Source of the DNA: CAZFUY01 sp964522445
Lineage (GTDB): Bacteria; Pseudomonadota; Gammaproteobacteria; SZUA-229
Length of the DNA: 24,503 nucleotides
Assembly: GCA_964522445.1 (NCBI GenBank)
Contig: CAZFUY010000040.1
Span: 1 to 24,503, forward strand
Reading direction: 5' to 3'
Position 1 is the first letter of the stretch. Each line of letters starts with the position of its first letter. Under the pieces are notes generated by a model. It was given only the letters and a program-made list of their open reading frames with translations. It was not told the origin of the DNA and ran no database searches. The position numbers and the translations under genes are program-made. Shown one piece after another: positions 15,665 through 24,083 of the stretch.

Positions 15665-16396
15665 TTGCCGCGTCTTTTAATTGTACTTATTGCTGTTGTG
15701 TTGCTGGTTTATCTGGCAATTTTCTTTAAGCGATTGCCAGTGCCAAAACGCATAAAAATTATTAAGTATGCTTTTATAGTTGCGATAATTTCTGCTCTTG
15801 TTGTTATGGCGGTAACAGGAAGGTTAAGCTGGTTATTTGCGCTGATTGCTTCTCTTTTGCCTTTAATTCCCCGATTTATTTCACGATTAGTAAAAATATT
15901 GCCTGCTTTGCAGTCTTTCATACAGCAGTTTCGTGCAGCACGTTCAAATAAACATGTGCAAATGGAGACTTTATATATACGCATGATATTAAATAAAAAT
16001 ACAGGTGAAGTGGATGGTCTGGTTTTAAAAGGCCACTATAAGGGGGAGATGTTAAGTAAGTTATTAGCGGAGGATTTGCTTCTCTTGTTACAGGATTGTC
16101 AGCAGAATGATGCTGAATCAGCAGCCATGTTAATGGCTTATATGGATCGTTATAATAGTGGCTGGCGAAATGCTGAAAATAATAGTAAAGATTATCAGGG
16201 CTTTAAGCCGGGTGCTATGAGCGTAGAAGAAGCACGGGAAATTTTAGCTGTAAAAGAAACTGCAACACGTGAAGATATAATAGATGCGCATAGGCGATTA
16301 ATGCAAAAACTACATCCTGACCGAGGTGGTTCGGATTACCTTGCTGCTAAAATTAATCAGGCTAAAGATGTGCTGCTTAATGTGGCAAGCAGATAG
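15665..16396 (+). CDS. Membrane-anchored J-domain protein (Pam18/Tim14-like)
   Basis: Co-chaperone-type protein of 243 residues. Hydrophobic segments lie at about 3-21 and 33-72. A middle helical region follows, then a C-terminal J domain from about 185. HPD is at 217-219 in MQKLHPDRGGSDYLAAKIN. The HPD-x-GGS-x-Y/F-x-A-x-KIN-x-AKD pattern is the one seen in mitochondrial Pam18/Tim14 and related bacterial proteins, and differs from DnaJ itself. There is no Gly/Phe or zinc-finger region. It would stimulate DnaK-type ATPase at the inner membrane. The TTG at 15665 follows AGGA and lies 2 bp after the CheW-LysM stop, which points to coupled translation. Confidence 0.82.
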   Translation: MPRLLIVLIAVVLLVYLAIFFKRLPVPKRIKIIKYAFIVAIISALVVMAVTGRLSWLFALIASLLPLIPRFISRLVKILPALQSFIQQFRAARSNKHVQMETLYIRMILNKNTGEVDGLVLKGHYKGEMLSKLLAEDLLLLLQDCQQNDAESAAMLMAYMDRYNSGWRNAENNSKDYQGFKPGAMSVEEAREILAVKETATREDIIDAHRRLMQKLHPDRGGSDYLAAKINQAKDVLLNVASR

Positions 16397-16431
16397 TTAC
16401 AGTCGCAGAAATAAAATATTTAAAGTTTTAA

Positions 16432-16803
16432 TTATTTTAGCGTTGCGCTTCTTAATAAATCATCAAACGGTGATGATGGGCCAATTTCAATAACAATGGT
16501 TTCCTGTAATGGAATCTCATCCGATTCTACATGAGGTAAAATTTGTTCAGCAATTTGTAGAATAGTTAACATACCCTGTTTTTCGGCATCAGCTTCTGTT
16601 GATTGTATGTTTTGTTGAAGCTGAATTAAATGGTCTTTAAATTCGCTAATGCGCTTGTCGAGTGACAGGTTTTGAAATTCAGTAGTAAAGGTTAGTTGCA
16701 GCTCACGAGACTGTGAATCAGATTTATCAACTACATTAATATTAAAAGGGCCTTCAATCTGCATGCTATATTCTCGTGTTTTCGTGTAAGTGCTATTGTC
16801 CAT
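16432..16803 (-). CDS. Hypothetical protein next to djlA
   Basis: Unrecognised acidic, soluble protein of 123 residues. It starts with a strand-like region (MQIEGPFNINVV, ELQLTFTTEF), then a coiled-coil-prone helix (KRISEFKDHLIQLQQNI), and ends with a strand (ETIVIEIG). There is no signal peptide. It lies 35 bp downstream of djlA on the same strand, so they are probably co-transcribed. The internal Met at residue 14 is a possible alternative start. No motif suggests a function. Confidence 0.6.
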   Translation of the reverse strand: MDNSTYTKTREYSMQIEGPFNINVVDKSDSQSRELQLTFTTEFQNLSLDKRISEFKDHLIQLQQNIQSTEADAEKQGMLTILQIAEQILPHVESDEIPLQETIVIEIGPSSPFDDLLRSATLK

Positions 16804-16838
16804 ACACTCGAAGTGAATGTAAAGAGACGGGGTAGTTT

Positions 16839-17618
16839 TTACTGCTTCCGTGCTTCTCTGATTTGATCGTAAGCGGCTCTTATTTCCTGAGACTTTTCTG
16901 TTGCCAGTTTGAGCATCTCTTCTGGTAGTCCTTTAGCGATCAGTTTATCGGGGTGATGCTGACTCATTAATCGCCTGTAGGCTTTTTTAATATCAGCGTC
17001 GGAGGCTGAAGAATCTACACCCAGTACAGTATACGCATCAGAAATGCTGGCTCTACTTTGACTGCTTGTTCCTGAGTAATGTTGTTGAGCGCCAACCATG
17101 TCTATTAGCTGTTCAAGTGTGGCCGTATTAAAGCCTAGTTTCTGAGCTATATTATTAAGCGCTGTTTTTTCAGTGGGATGTAAATGACCGTCGGCAAGTG
17201 CTGTGGAAATAAGAATTTCCAGAAACATCTGTAATAGATTGCGTCGCCGATGGCACTCACGGCGAAACTGTTCAAGAATGTCATCGACAGGAAAATTATC
17301 CTGTTTACCTTCGTTAAATAAATCAACGGCTGCTTTTCGTTGTTCGGTTGACAGGTGCATGTGTGACATAACCTGTTCGGCCATGGATATTTCAGAGCGT
17401 GAAACCTGTCCATCTGCTTTGGCGAGATAGCCCATAACAGAAAATGTAGCCGTAAAAAAAGCAGCCTGAGTGCGTTCGGGGTCGCCAATATTAATATGCT
17501 CAATACCGTTCAGCCCCTTATCAAATTGATGCCCAAAAGCAGCACCCATAACAGCGCCTAATGGGCCGCCCACCATAAAGCCAAAACCGCTGCCTAGTAC
17601 TTTTCCCCACCAGCTCAT
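16839..17618 (-). CDS. djlA: DjlA-type membrane co-chaperone
   Basis: Membrane-anchored J-protein of 259 residues, close to the 271 of E. coli DjlA. The N-terminus is a Gly-rich membrane segment (GSGFGFMVGGPLGAVMGAAFG), then a TerB-like helical domain spans about 45-175. The C-terminal J domain begins near SDAYTVLGV and has HPD at residues 222-224, followed by ends typical of DjlA (AAYDQIREARK). DjlA is known to activate DnaK at the inner membrane and to influence capsule signalling in enterobacteria. The ATG at 17618 is preferred over an in-frame TTG at 17633, because the MSWWGK start is characteristic of the family and GAGAC lies upstream. It is convergent with the second J-protein at 15665-16396. 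Confidence 0.92.
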   Translation of the reverse strand: MSWWGKVLGSGFGFMVGGPLGAVMGAAFGHQFDKGLNGIEHINIGDPERTQAAFFTATFSVMGYLAKADGQVSRSEISMAEQVMSHMHLSTEQRKAAVDLFNEGKQDNFPVDDILEQFRRECHRRRNLLQMFLEILISTALADGHLHPTEKTALNNIAQKLGFNTATLEQLIDMVGAQQHYSGTSSQSRASISDAYTVLGVDSSASDADIKKAYRRLMSQHHPDKLIAKGLPEEMLKLATEKSQEIRAAYDQIREARKQ

Positions 17619-17811
17619 GATAATAAGTCTCAAATAAAATAAGCTGCATATTATAGCGAAAATTTGGCAGAGATAATTAAAGAGTCTCTAATAAAATTTA
17701 AAAAAGTAGTGAGCAGATGCAAGTTGTTGTAAATGATAGCGTTTTTAAAGCAGATATTTTGATATGTGTATGTTTTTTGTTATAAAAAAGAGCTTAAAAA
17801 GTACCCGGTAT

Positions 17812-18048
17812 TTATTTTTTCTTTAGATTCATTTCTCCTGTTCTTACCAGTTCGGGTGTATGTAATATTTCTTCTTCCGGGAATAAGGTTTTTAAATCTT
17901 CCATTGTAAGAGACTCGCCTTTTTCATCAAATCGCTGCCAGATCATTTCCCAGCGTTTATCATCAAAATAAAATCCTGTGGGTAGAATGCACACAGGCAG
18001 GTTATTAAAATCTGTAATAACTTTAGGTTCGGTCAGTTTGCCGGACAT
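17812..18048 (-). CDS. Small hypothetical protein downstream of TRAP operon
   Basis: Unrecognised 78-residue acidic protein with a compact look: VCILPTGFYFDDKRWEMIWQRFDEKG followed by a helix and Pro-containing tail. There is no signal or membrane segment. The ATG at 18048 has AGGA about 6 bases upstream, which favours a real gene. It starts 80 bp after the large TRAP permease stop on the same strand and could be read from the same transcript. Trp- and aromatic-rich patches suggest a small folded domain, but no family is recognised. Confidence 0.55.
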   Translation of the reverse strand: MSGKLTEPKVITDFNNLPVCILPTGFYFDDKRWEMIWQRFDEKGESLTMEDLKTLFPEEEILHTPELVRTGEMNLKKK

Positions 18049-18128
18049 TGGAGTTCCTGAATTAAATAACAGTGTTGCTTATTATATTCCAGTGATAAGT
18101 ATTCATCAAAGCAGTGATGTAAATAAAT

Positions 18129-19382
18129 TTAGCTTTTCCACCAAAGTGTCATGCCTGGAATATAGGTCAACATAATTAACCAGACTAGCATGATAAGTAG
18201 GAATGGCAGAGTTGATCTAAATAAAGTTAAAACAGGTTTGCCAAAACGCTGGCTGGCGATAAATAAATTAATACCTACAGGAGGGGTTAAATAGCCGATT
18301 TCCAGATTGGCTAAAAAGATAATACCAAGATGTACAGGATCGATCTGGTAGCGCATAGCAATAGGTAAAATTAGTGGCACAACGACGACAATGGCTGAGA
18401 AAATATCCATCATTGCACCAACGACGAGTAAAAAAACATTTAGTAGTAGTAGAAACTGCAATTGGCTATCAATATTTTTTTCCAGAAAAGCCAGAAGCTT
18501 CATTGGCAGTTGAGAGTCGATAAGTAAATTAGTGAGCCCCATTGCAACGCCTAAAATAATAAGAATGCTACCCACCAGAGTTGCGGTATCAATAAGTATT
18601 TTATACAGGTCTTTAGAGAGGCTGATTTTTTTATAAATAATAGTTTCTATAAATAATGCATAGCTTGCGGTTACAGCGGCAGCCTCTGTAACTGTTACAA
18701 AACCGCCAAAAATTCCTGTGATAACCAGTATGGGTAATAAAATATCCCAGTAACTGGCTTTTAATGCTCCAACAAGTTTTGCTAAAGAAAATTTGTGCGG
18801 TGCTTTATGCCAGCTTTGAGCTGAGAAATAGCTGTATAAAGAGAGCAGTATAAGGAGAATAATGCCGGGTATTATTCCCGCAATAAAAAGCTCATCAATA
18901 CTGACACCAGAAATAATGCCGTAAAGTAATATGGCAAGGCTTGGAGGGAATAATAAACCCAGTGAACCTGATGAGGTTAGTAAACCTAAAGTAAATTGTT
19001 CAGGATAGTTAGCCTGTTTAAATAAAGGATATAACAGACCGCCCAGAGCGATAATGGTTACGCCTGATGCACCTGTGAAAGCTGTAAAAAATGCACAGGA
19101 AACAATAGTTACAACGGCAAGACCTCCAGGCATCCAGCCAAAAAAAGCATTGAATAAAATAATTAAACGCTGTGGCCCTCCACCCGCTGCCATTATCATG
19201 CCGGCAAAAGTAAATAGAGGTATGGCAATAAGATTTGGTTGGGATGCCAGCCGATACATTTCAATTATAAGTACAACTGGATTCAGTTCTGCACTATGAC
19301 TGGCATATATTCCGCCAGCACCTAAAACAGCAAAAAGAGGCAAGCCTAGAATGGCTAAAATTATAAGTATAAAAACGATCAT
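18129..19382 (-). CDS. dctM: TRAP transporter large permease (DctM type)
   Basis: Inner-membrane transport subunit of 417 residues with about twelve hydrophobic segments, close to the usual 425. Family signatures include PLFTFAGMIMAAGG, ASGVTIIALGGLLYPLF, GLLFPPSLAILLYG and EIGYLTPPVGINLFIAS. TRAP systems use the sodium gradient to take up solutes delivered by a periplasmic receptor. It overlaps the small permease gene by 4 bp (ATGA) and is the last core gene of the TRAP operon. Confidence 0.95.
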   Translation of the reverse strand: MIVFILIILAILGLPLFAVLGAGGIYASHSAELNPVVLIIEMYRLASQPNLIAIPLFTFAGMIMAAGGGPQRLIILFNAFFGWMPGGLAVVTIVSCAFFTAFTGASGVTIIALGGLLYPLFKQANYPEQFTLGLLTSSGSLGLLFPPSLAILLYGIISGVSIDELFIAGIIPGIILLILLSLYSYFSAQSWHKAPHKFSLAKLVGALKASYWDILLPILVITGIFGGFVTVTEAAAVTASYALFIETIIYKKISLSKDLYKILIDTATLVGSILIILGVAMGLTNLLIDSQLPMKLLAFLEKNIDSQLQFLLLLNVFLLVVGAMMDIFSAIVVVVPLILPIAMRYQIDPVHLGIIFLANLEIGYLTPPVGINLFIASQRFGKPVLTLFRSTLPFLLIMLVWLIMLTYIPGMTLWWKS

Positions 19383-19861
19383 GTTTTATTGTGCTCGAAA
19401 CCAGTAATGGTGAGCAGCAAGAAGTGCAAGCTTAAAATAATAAAGCCAATGGGTAATATTAATGCCAGATAAACAGACCACATTTCATAATCAGAAGCAT
19501 AATTCCATTCATCCATCCAGAAGAGACTGGCATACCATGCAAATAAAGCGCATAAAGTTGAACTCAAAATAAGTAAAGGCCGTACCAGTTTTTCTTTTTG
19601 TCTGTTATTTAGAAATGCAGAGAGGATATCGATTTTTATATGGTTGCTTTGCTCTGATACTAATGCAGCACCCATAAATGTAATAAATAAAACAAGGTGT
19701 CGAGAAATAATTTCCAGTTGTGAGAAGCCTGTGTCGAAAAAATTTCGTGCAATAATCTGGGTGACAGTGATTAATAATAAAAGCAGTAAGCTGCTGGCTG
19801 CTGTGAATTTTTCAATATTAATCAGCGCGTGTTTTAGTTTAAATATTGCTTTTAGCAGCAT
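19379..19861 (-). CDS. dctQ: TRAP transporter small permease (DctQ type)
   Basis: Inner-membrane partner of the large permease, 160 residues, with four hydrophobic segments at about 20-40, 48-66, 88-108 and 130-150. The VTQIIARNFF motif after the first helix and the helix 3-4 layout (WMDEWNYASDYEMW) fit DctQ-like subunits. Its stop overlaps the start of dctM by 4 bp, and it follows dctP by 12 bp. Its identity rests partly on this context, because the family is poorly conserved. Confidence 0.9.
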   Translation of the reverse strand: MLLKAIFKLKHALINIEKFTAASSLLLLLLITVTQIIARNFFDTGFSQLEIISRHLVLFITFMGAALVSEQSNHIKIDILSAFLNNRQKEKLVRPLLILSSTLCALFAWYASLFWMDEWNYASDYEMWSVYLALILPIGFIILSLHFLLLTITGFEHNKT

Positions 19862-19873
19862 AAAATATCTGAG

Positions 19874-20911
19874 TTAATTATTTTGTTTTAGAGATCTAAA
19901 TTCTTCAAGCATTTTTGTTGTGCGATCAAAATAACTGGAAGGAATGTAATTAGATCTGGAAAGTAAAGCGGCAGCTTTGTCTCTTATATCGAGCATTTCC
20001 TGTTTTTCGCTTTCATTCCAGTCCCACATAAACTCTATACCGCTTTTCTTTAGTAGCTCAATGCTTTTGTCATTGTCTCGTCGTGAAATCATATTGATTT
20101 TATCGCCGGTTTCTTTTCCGGTTTTTTTAAGCAGTTTTTTTAAGTCATCGGGAAGTTTGTTAAAAAAACGTTTGCTAACAACAAGGCTACCAATTGCATT
20201 GGTGGCGGGTAAAGATGAAGCGTAATTTAATTTAGTATGCCACTGCATTGCCAGTGCGCCGAAAGGAGAATTAAATACGGTATCTATACTGCCATGTTTT
20301 GCAGAGAGCTGAGTGTATACGTCCATAATAGATAAAGGAATGGGTGCGATGCCGGCAACTTCTGATAATGCTTCCCCTAGTGGGTCGCCCTGCCATATCC
20401 ACAGGCGGCGTTTTCTTAGCTCGTCTAATGAGCCTATAGGTTTTTTAGAGAAAAAATGGATAAAGCCAACTTCAGGCCAGCCTAATAATTCAAAACCTTT
20501 TTTTCTAAAGCCTTTTTCAATCTCTGGCATAAGCTGTTTGCGTACATAATCAGATTCATCTGTGTTTTTAAATAAAAAAGGCATTTCAAGTACACGAGCC
20601 GGTGAGAATATGCGGCCTATGCCATAACCAGTAAAAAATGCCCCCTGTAGCTGGCGGCTACGAATTTTTCTTAATATATCGGGTTCATCACCCATAACAC
20701 CACCGGGGTACATTTTAAACTTTAAACGCCCATGGCTTTTTTTATAAATGTCATCAGCCCAGGCATCAACTTCTTTCATCCATGCAGTATCAGCGGGTAT
20801 TAAAGTGGCAAACTTAAGTGTGTATTGTTCTTTTGCCTGTGCTGTTGAAATTTGGGGAATTGAAATAAATAAACAAATAAATAAACGGATAAAGATGTGT
20901 TTTAAAACCAT
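19874..20911 (-). CDS. dctP: TRAP transporter substrate-binding protein (DctP type)
   Basis: Periplasmic receptor of 345 residues. A signal peptide covers about 1-26 (ISTAQA). The mature protein has the DctP fold: TLKFATLIPADTAW, GRLKFKMYPGGVMGDE, the long hinge helix and DVYTQLSAKHGSIDTVFNSP. At the position where most family members carry the carboxylate-binding Arg, the sequence is RRLWIWQGDPL (Trp171 and Trp173), the pattern I associate with TatT-linked TRAP receptors. A non-carboxylate, perhaps hydrophobic, ligand is therefore inferred. The start overlaps the end of the TatT gene by 10 bp. Confidence 0.92.
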   Translation of the reverse strand: MVLKHIFIRLFICLFISIPQISTAQAKEQYTLKFATLIPADTAWMKEVDAWADDIYKKSHGRLKFKMYPGGVMGDEPDILRKIRSRQLQGAFFTGYGIGRIFSPARVLEMPFLFKNTDESDYVRKQLMPEIEKGFRKKGFELLGWPEVGFIHFFSKKPIGSLDELRKRRLWIWQGDPLGEALSEVAGIAPIPLSIMDVYTQLSAKHGSIDTVFNSPFGALAMQWHTKLNYASSLPATNAIGSLVVSKRFFNKLPDDLKKLLKKTGKETGDKINMISRRDNDKSIELLKKSGIEFMWDWNESEKQEMLDIRDKAAALLSRSNYIPSSYFDRTTKMLEEFRSLKQNN

Positions 20912-21771
20912 TGTTCTTCCATTTTAAGTAATTGGCTGGCTTTTTGTTTTGCGATCATATTTATGAGTGCCTGCTCTGGATACAGGTCTTCAGGGGCTTT
21001 AATTATGTTATTAAGTCTTTTATTAAATAATGCCTGATTTAAGCGTTGGCGTTCTAAATATTGTGCTTCGAGAAGATCAACAATAAGTAATTTGTTTTTG
21101 TTAAATTCACGTGCTTTATTAAAGTACTTTTCAGACAGGCTAAAGTTTCCACCGAGCATGGGCGATCGTCCTCCATAATAAACACCAAAGAAAATATTGG
21201 GGCCGCTCATAAAGAAATGCTCATCCAGTTCAATAACTCGCTGCATTAACATGACAGCTTTTGGTAGTTGTGCGATGCTGGTTGCATTATCTCGATTTAG
21301 ATCCACCCATTTAGCCAGACATGAGGCCGTCCAGAATAGTATGGGAACATTATCTTTATCCAGCTCATTAATTTTTGTCTGTAGTTGTTCCAGTGTGCCA
21401 TCAAAAACTTTTTCACTAATGCCATAGTTCTTTAAAATGGCTTTGCCATGAGTAAATCCGCGATAATAAAATTTTGATGCGCGTTGTTTATTTTGATCTT
21501 CTATAAAACCAAAGGCATAACCATAATATGCCTGTGCCATATAGGCTCGTATTGTTTCATTTTCAGGATCATTAATTAGCATGCCTTCCATCAGTTCTAT
21601 ATTGGCAGGAAAAGCGCCTTTGGCCAGTTCAAGGTCTGTTTCTTTATTCAATGCTACTATGCCACCATCAATCATCGGCATAGACATGCGAACAGTCATT
21701 TGAGCCATTGAGCAGGCATTAAGAGTGATAAGTGAAAGGCAGAGAGTAATTAGTTTTATATGTTTTATCAT
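20902..21771 (-). CDS. TatT-like TPR lipoprotein of TRAP system
   Basis: Lipoprotein of 289 residues. The signal peptide ends in LNAC with Cys20, so it is lipid-anchored to the envelope. The rest is alpha-helical with TPR-like repeats, including AYMAQAYYGYAFGFIED and KFYYRGFTHGKAILKNYG, and matches the TRAP transporter TatT component family. In Treponema pallidum the TatT protein forms a TPR trimer that binds the TRAP receptor, and hydrophobic ligands have been proposed there. Here it leads the operon and overlaps dctP by 10 bp. The start at 21771 gives the lipoprotein signal directly. Confidence 0.88.
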   Translation of the reverse strand: MIKHIKLITLCLSLITLNACSMAQMTVRMSMPMIDGGIVALNKETDLELAKGAFPANIELMEGMLINDPENETIRAYMAQAYYGYAFGFIEDQNKQRASKFYYRGFTHGKAILKNYGISEKVFDGTLEQLQTKINELDKDNVPILFWTASCLAKWVDLNRDNATSIAQLPKAVMLMQRVIELDEHFFMSGPNIFFGVYYGGRSPMLGGNFSLSEKYFNKAREFNKNKLLIVDLLEAQYLERQRLNQALFNKRLNNIIKAPEDLYPEQALINMIAKQKASQLLKMEEQWF

Positions 21772-22027
21772 TATTATATTTACCCGGTGAATTCCCTGCG
21801 CTTATATTACAGTGATTAATTGCAGGATAGCAAAAATTAAAGCAGCAGAGCCTCAGAAACTGGCATATTGTTGATTTTAAATTAATAGAAATACTTTATA
21901 AATAATCATTCATGGCCTTTTTGTGATGAACTAAAAAATAATAATAAAAGAGATGCAAATGGTAAGTCATTGATTATTAAAGTATAAAATTTAGCATGGA
22001 AAGATTCTTTAGCCTGATTACCTTTGG

Positions 22028-22033
22028 TATAAT
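22028..22033 (+). promoter_or_regulatory. Extended -10 promoter for 22070 operon
   Basis: TGG-TATAAT is a perfect -10 hexamer with the TGn extension, 36 bp upstream of the ATG at 22070. There is no good -35 at 17 bp, which extended -10 promoters can do without. The rest of the 298-bp space between the TRAP operon and this gene is AT-rich, with nothing else recognisable. Confidence 0.6.
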
Positions 22034-22069
22034 CCGCTTTTCTAAAAAACGCACATATAGAAATTTAGT

Positions 22070-22459
22070 ATGCCGACAGAAAACAGTTTGTTATCGATTA
22101 TTGAGTTAGGCGGTTACCCTGATTTTGCATCTTTGTATAAGACAAAAGGGTTTAAAACTGAGTCCATTGATAGTATGCGAAAAGCCATTAAGTGGTTGAA
22201 AAAAAACAGGCCGTTAGTGATTGTGGCTGAGTTTAATTTTCAGATCGATTTTCGTGATAGAAGCAGTAACCTTGATTCATTAATGGCGGTTGTTCAGCGA
22301 ATGCCTATGACCAAAGTGATTGTTTTTTATGATAAAGACCAGCAACATAAACTGGATGAGTTTTTAGACGTGTATAAGGTATTTGAAACAATTGTTTTTC
22401 CTGTTGATGAAAATAAATTATTGGCGGCTATTGATCGTGTATTACAGGAGGCTGCATGA
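22070..22459 (+). CDS. Degenerate receiver-like protein
   Basis: Protein of 129 residues with alternating strands and helices in the order of a response-regulator receiver domain. The strands are SIIELGGY, PLVIVAEFNF, TKVIVFYDK and FETIVFPVD, and the protein ends in the helix NKLLAAIDRVL. At the expected phospho-acceptor site there is AEF instead of a D, and no conserved Lys follows the last strand, so phosphorylation is unlikely. It has no output domain. It is the first gene of a unit whose second gene overlaps it by 4 bp. The receiver assignment is by fold pattern only and is tentative. Confidence 0.6.
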   Translation: MPTENSLLSIIELGGYPDFASLYKTKGFKTESIDSMRKAIKWLKKNRPLVIVAEFNFQIDFRDRSSNLDSLMAVVQRMPMTKVIVFYDKDQQHKLDEFLDVYKVFETIVFPVDENKLLAAIDRVLQEAA

Positions 22460-23136
22460 GTTCTATTTTTAGTGATATGCCGGGGGCAAAAGAAAGACAT
22501 CTAAAACGAAAATTCCATAATCCATTATTTGGTGAGCAGGCAATAAGTCCGCTGGATATACAGGAAGCACAGCAAAAAGATGCTGAAGAAGTAGTGCAAT
22601 TTATGAATGCGTTCAGAGATCTGGTGCAACAGGCCGTTGAGCTGGATCCAAATGCAGAAGCTGATGTCGTTTTAAAACTTAAAGAGCAGCTTGATAAAAG
22701 TTATGAGCAATGCTCTGGTCTGGCGGGTGACCAGGCTGAAATAAAAGAAATGTTAAAGCGGTTGTTAAAAGCAATCATGCAATCAATGTGGAAGGGTATT
22801 GGCAATGATACCCAGGCGCATTCCAAATTAGAAATGGAAGAGCAGGCCAGAGAATCACATTTTTTGTTATTAGAGTATCCGCTAATAGCCGATTTATTAA
22901 GCCCAGATACAGGTATTGCCGAAGATGAGTTAGTGCCCACACTGTTGAGTGAGTCATCTGATGCGGTAAAAGTGGCTATGCAGATATTTGCACCAGAACA
23001 GCAGGTGTTATTGTGTAAATCAGCGCATGAGTTAATTGATAAAATTGATTCGTCTGATGATGTTGTTAAACTTGCAAAACTAAGACTGAATGATATGGAA
23101 TCAATGCTGCAACCAGTTAGTCAAATTCAGAATTAA
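22456..23136 (+). CDS. All-helical hypothetical protein
   Basis: Unrecognised soluble, acidic protein of 226 residues, predicted almost wholly alpha-helical, with coiled-coil-prone stretches around 35-120 (DIQEAQQKDAEEVVQFM; LKLKEQLDKSYEQC). There is no signal or membrane segment and no catalytic motif. The ATG overlaps the stop of the receiver-like gene (ATGA), with a strong AGGAGG 4 bases upstream, so the two are translationally coupled. The partner relationship suggests a complex with the receiver-like protein. Its function is unknown. Confidence 0.7.
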   Translation: MSSIFSDMPGAKERHLKRKFHNPLFGEQAISPLDIQEAQQKDAEEVVQFMNAFRDLVQQAVELDPNAEADVVLKLKEQLDKSYEQCSGLAGDQAEIKEMLKRLLKAIMQSMWKGIGNDTQAHSKLEMEEQARESHFLLLEYPLIADLLSPDTGIAEDELVPTLLSESSDAVKVAMQIFAPEQQVLLCKSAHELIDKIDSSDDVVKLAKLRLNDMESMLQPVSQIQN

Positions 23137-23213
23137 TTATATATTCCATAATTTTAGCGGGTTGATTAGAAGGCCGTTTTTCGTGTAAAAAGCACGTCTC
23201 AAATAGCGAAGTA

Positions 23214-23933
23214 ATGTTTATGACTAATAAAGATAGTGGTATAAGACCAGAAACAGGTGTGCTGGAAAACTCGACAGAGGAAGAGGCCAGAGCTTTTTTG
23301 CAGGAACATCTGCTTAAGCTTGAAGAAAAATTAAAGCAGTTACCAGCCGACTGTAACCCCTATGATCGTGCACGATTACGGCTTGATAAAGCTAATGCTT
23401 TATTAGGTGTGGAACGCAAAGAAGAAGCATGGAATGAGGCCAGAGAAACCTTTGATATATTTGTAGAGCTGGAGCGTTGGTCTGATGCGGTTGAGTCATG
23501 CGATATTTTATATCAGACAGATCAGCCAGCTTCCATTGCTGCACTTATTCATGGTGTCTGGTTGTCCATTACATTCCCAATAGATCCAGAGCACTCCATC
23601 GTGTTGTTAACATATATCGTTGATGAAACACCTGCTGATTCAGATGGTGGTGCAGTCGCTGCGGCAACGGCTCATTATATTGTTGGTTTGCGTGCTGATG
23701 ATGAGCACCATGATAGCTTAAGTTTTTTAACAACCAATTTATTTGCCAAAGTAGCTCAACGCCATGGTGATGTTAAGTCACAGGAAGCTTTAGATTTCTG
23801 GATAGAAAAAATGGAGCTTAATGACCCTGCGATATTCCTGCCTAGAATGGCTAAAGTGCTAGATGCCATTGTTGATAAAGATTCTTGGTGGTTTGATCGT
23901 GATGAATTAAGAGTAAAGATTCCTGATAATTAG
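23214..23933 (+). CDS. Helical-repeat hypothetical protein
   Basis: Unrecognised soluble protein of 239 residues. The first half is helical, with TPR-like features (ARLRLDKANALLGVERKEEAWNEARE; WSDAVESCDILYQTDQP). The second half has an Ala-rich helix (GGAVAAATAHYIVGLRADDEHHD) and ends in the WWFDRDELRVKIPDN tail. There is no signal peptide. It lies 77 bp after the previous gene on the same strand. A possible weak promoter in that space (TTGATT, 18 bases, TAAAAA) could drive it separately. Function unknown. Confidence 0.65.
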   Translation: MFMTNKDSGIRPETGVLENSTEEEARAFLQEHLLKLEEKLKQLPADCNPYDRARLRLDKANALLGVERKEEAWNEARETFDIFVELERWSDAVESCDILYQTDQPASIAALIHGVWLSITFPIDPEHSIVLLTYIVDETPADSDGGAVAAATAHYIVGLRADDEHHDSLSFLTTNLFAKVAQRHGDVKSQEALDFWIEKMELNDPAIFLPRMAKVLDAIVDKDSWWFDRDELRVKIPDN

Positions 23934-23939
23934 ATAGTT

Positions 23940-23974
23940 AAAAAGCCCGTGCTGTTATTTGTATGAGCTTTTTT
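23940..23974 (+). terminator. Weak A/T hairpin after 23933
   Basis: AAAAAGC pairs with GCTTTTT across a 20-base loop shortly after the stop of the helical-repeat gene, ending in a T-run. The stem is AT-rich and weak, but its position between convergent coding sequences fits a bidirectional terminator. Confidence 0.35.
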
Positions 23975-24083
23975 AATCAGCAAGCCGACGTAGTTCTTTG
24001 TCTGATCATCTTAAACGATCACTAAGTTCTCGACCCAGGCGCATTAATAATGTGATAGCAGTTTCAGGTGACTGTTCTGTTAA
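23973..24083 (-). pseudogene. Truncated 3' end of an unknown gene
   Basis: On the minus strand an open frame reads SPETAITLLMRLGRELSDRLR, then an in-frame TGA at 24006-24008, then SDKELRRLAD and a stop at 23973. The helix resembles the last helix of cyclic-nucleotide-binding domain proteins, but only weakly. The 5' part is missing because the transposase relic begins at about 24084. This looks like the surviving end of a gene interrupted by an insertion. The in-frame TGA may be the true stop or a later mutation. Confidence 0.4.
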
